A stretch of DNA of 55,000 nucleotides from Nitrospirales bacterium (GTDB lineage: Bacteria > Nitrospirota > Nitrospiria > Nitrospirales > UBA8639): assembly GCA_022825885.1 (NCBI GenBank), contig JAJDVY010000038.1, positions 1 to 55,000 of the forward strand, read 5' to 3'. The translations under genes and the position numbers were made by a program. The notes beneath the pieces were generated by a model. That model saw only the letters and a program-made list of their open reading frames with translations, did not search any database and was not told the origin of the DNA. Each line of letters begins with the position of its first letter. Positions within the stretch are counted from its first letter, which is position 1. Below, piece after piece: positions 53,966-55,000 of this stretch.

Positions 53966-54401
53966 CGTAATCATTGTCAACGTGTAACTGTAATTCACCA
54001 CTCGCGGATTGGAGCGCCGGATGCTGATGGTATTTATCGAGATGGTTGAGTACGGCTCGCTGGTTTTTGATTTTTGCGATGACGATTTGTTTGGCCAGAG
54101 ATAGGGTGTCCCGTTGACAGAATGCCATTTGCGCCATGCGTACGGCCACCACGCCGTGCTGCGATTGTCCAAGGATGGCCGAGTGTGTGATGCCGCGAAA
54201 ATCCAGGAAAAACAGCTTAATGCTACGGCTGCTAAAGGCTTCGATCAAATCACTCGAAACCCCGACGCCGCGCTTGGCGATAGAGACGGTGCAGAGGCGA
54301 TTAAGTGGGTAGTATCTGGTCTCATCATCCTGTTTGACCGCCAATCGGTGACTGTTCAGTCCCAGAAAGGCGCCGTAGTCACAGATAACGAGATGTTTCA
54401 C
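53966..54401 (-). pseudogene. cas1: cas1 fragment (N-terminal part only)
   Basis: A GTG at 54401 opens a frame whose first about 128 residues are the N-terminal beta-domain and first helices of Cas1: MKHLVICDYGAFLGLNSHRL, PLNRLCTVSIAKRGVGVSSD, KLFFLDFRG, and KNQRAVLNHLDKYHQHPAL. Similarity ends near 54010 and the frame stops at 53904, after passing through the CRISPR-like repeat. Full Cas1 has about 330 residues and its metal-binding active site lies in the missing half, so this is inactive. Its start overlaps the stop of the DUF2442 gene. No cas2 or effector genes are in the window. Confidence 0.83.
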
Positions 54402-54667
54402 TACGTCGTTTTTGCTTTCAGGGGAAAGCGGTCGGGATTTTTGATGATTTCCTTGGTTAAGTCGACGTCAATCACCGGCCAATAATAGTGGTCCCGGGAT
54501 AACTGTACGACGTGTAATATCGCTTGAACAGGCTGGGCTTTGAACCAAGGGAAATCATCATACGACATAAAAAGCTCCTCGCCCTGGGCGAATAGCCATA
54601 CTCCGTGTGAAGAGATATGAGTAACCTCAAGGACCGAAGTGTCGTTCCCACGCGATTGTAAACTCAT
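54401..54667 (-). CDS. DUF2442 protein
   Basis: The 88-residue protein (LEVTHISSHGVWLFAQGEEL, DFPWFKAQPVQAI) matches the DUF2442 family, small proteins often encoded beside DUF4160 genes in toxin-antitoxin-like pairs. It overlaps the 3' end of the truncated DUF4160 gene by 41 bases. Its stop codon overlaps the GTG of the cas1 fragment. Confidence 0.78.
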   Translation of the reverse strand: MSLQSRGNDTSVLEVTHISSHGVWLFAQGEELFMSYDDFPWFKAQPVQAILHVVQLSRDHYYWPVIDVDLTKEIIKNPDRFPLKAKTT

Positions 54668-54809
54668 GGTAATGCTCCTCTACGAGGCTTTCGATCTTTC
54701 TTAGCTGTTTTCTGGAATAACGGTAGTTTCTTGCAAGTTCAATCTCCGGGTCCAGCCAGAATTTGGCTTCGCCTTCCGCTGAAAAGACATGGACATGTTT
54801 TCGCTGCTC
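54627..54809 (-). pseudogene. DUF4160 gene truncated by an insertion sequence
   Basis: The frame reads EQRKHVHVFSAEGEAKFWL, then ELARNYRYSRKQLRKIESLVEEHY, the C-terminal two-thirds of DUF4160. The N-terminal residues (normally about 20) are absent; the frame instead continues into the IS end at 54810. A chance ATG inside the IS gives an artificial start. With DUF2442 it would form a toxin-antitoxin-like pair. Confidence 0.72.
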
Positions 54810-55000
54810 TGACCTTCCCCCCACTTTAGGTCCACGGCGAAAGTGAGGAAATGCCCGAATGGTCCTGCCCCCGAAGTTGGTCCAGTTTCTATGCGATTTT
54901 TCTGGCCTCGTGAGCTTGGCGCGCGAAGGCCCTCGGCGTCAAATTGCCGAGCGCCGAGGGCGGCCGAGCGGTGTTGTAGTCCTGTCTCCAACGTTCGAGC
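54810..55000 (-). mobile_element. IS3-type insertion sequence, right part, running off the edge
   Basis: The element is recognised by the transposase end at 54889-55000 and by the terminal sequence TGACCTTCCCCCCACTTTAG starting at 54810, which resembles IS3-family inverted-repeat ends. The end coincides with the point where DUF4160 similarity stops. The opposite end and any target duplication are outside the window. Confidence 0.68.
54889..55000 (-). CDS. IS3-family transposase OrfB, C-terminal end (partial)
   Basis: The last 36 codons before a TAG at 54889 read LERWRQDYNTARPPSALGN, then LTPRAFARQAHEARKIA. This is the end of the DDE transposase OrfB in IS3 elements (WRxDYNxxRPHSALG). The upstream part lies beyond the window. 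Confidence 0.82.
   Translation of the reverse strand, partial: LERWRQDYNTARPPSALGNLTPRAFARQAHEARKIA

Overview
The window comes from the chromosome of a Gram-negative bacterium, most plausibly a Nitrospira-like member of the Nitrospirota. This placement is inference. It rests on the C5 heme operon order (ccsA/hemX-hemA-hemC-cobA/hemD-hemB), followed by ribF-tilS-ftsH-folP-glmM-comEC, plus several outer-membrane proteins and near-consensus sigma-70 promoters. Most genes look chromosomal and intact. Both ends and the 6-13 kb stretch are accessory in character.

Left part (1-13 kb). A large secreted Calx-beta protein runs off the left edge on the minus strand. A 1.2 kb gene-free stretch follows, filled with dispersed and tandem intergenic repeats. 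Next come an aldo/keto reductase and a PEP mutase fused to a nucleotidyltransferase (phosphonate synthesis). A 9-bp-phased TTTGTA array lies beyond them. A single-chain restriction-modification enzyme is followed by a membrane-protein gene broken by one in-frame TGA, a frameshifted PIN toxin gene with its small partner, and an intact PIN/partner pair with a palindromic operator candidate.

Core part (13-34 kb). A minus-strand group encodes a YggX-like protein, YqgE and two tiny proteins. It is followed by tRNA-Leu(CAA), a secreted protein with a strong promoter and terminator, tusA and rsmI. The long plus-strand block makes tetrapyrroles (hemX, hemA, hemC, cobA-hemD, hemB), FMN/FAD (ribF), tRNA-Ile lysidine (tilS), membrane protease FtsH, folate (folP), peptidoglycan precursor (glmM) and the DNA-uptake channel ComEC. 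Two paralogous CBS-domain genes flank cobA-hemD. The first carries a copy of the hemC 3' end, which records how it was inserted.

Right part (34-55 kb). This holds a 1224-residue YyaL/aldo-keto reductase fusion, bacterioferritin, a thioredoxin-like protein and two disulfide flavoreductases around a TVP38 membrane protein. A glycosyltransferase/DUF547 operon, outer-membrane beta-barrels, a TPR lipoprotein and a membrane methyltransferase follow. A DUF1015 gene is preceded by 14 copies of CATAGC at helical (about 10.4 bp) spacing. A probable metal-related envelope cluster, an RRM protein and a SnoaL-like protein come next. The right end is a decayed defence remnant: a lone CRISPR-like repeat, a cas1 fragment, DUF2442, a truncated DUF4160 gene and an IS3-type element running off the edge.

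The most unusual signals are the helically phased CATAGC array with its shorter relatives (TTTGTA, TGTCCTG), the CBS-gene duplication with hemC-tail capture, the PEP-mutase fusion paired with an aldo/keto reductase, and the cas1/CRISPR remnant.
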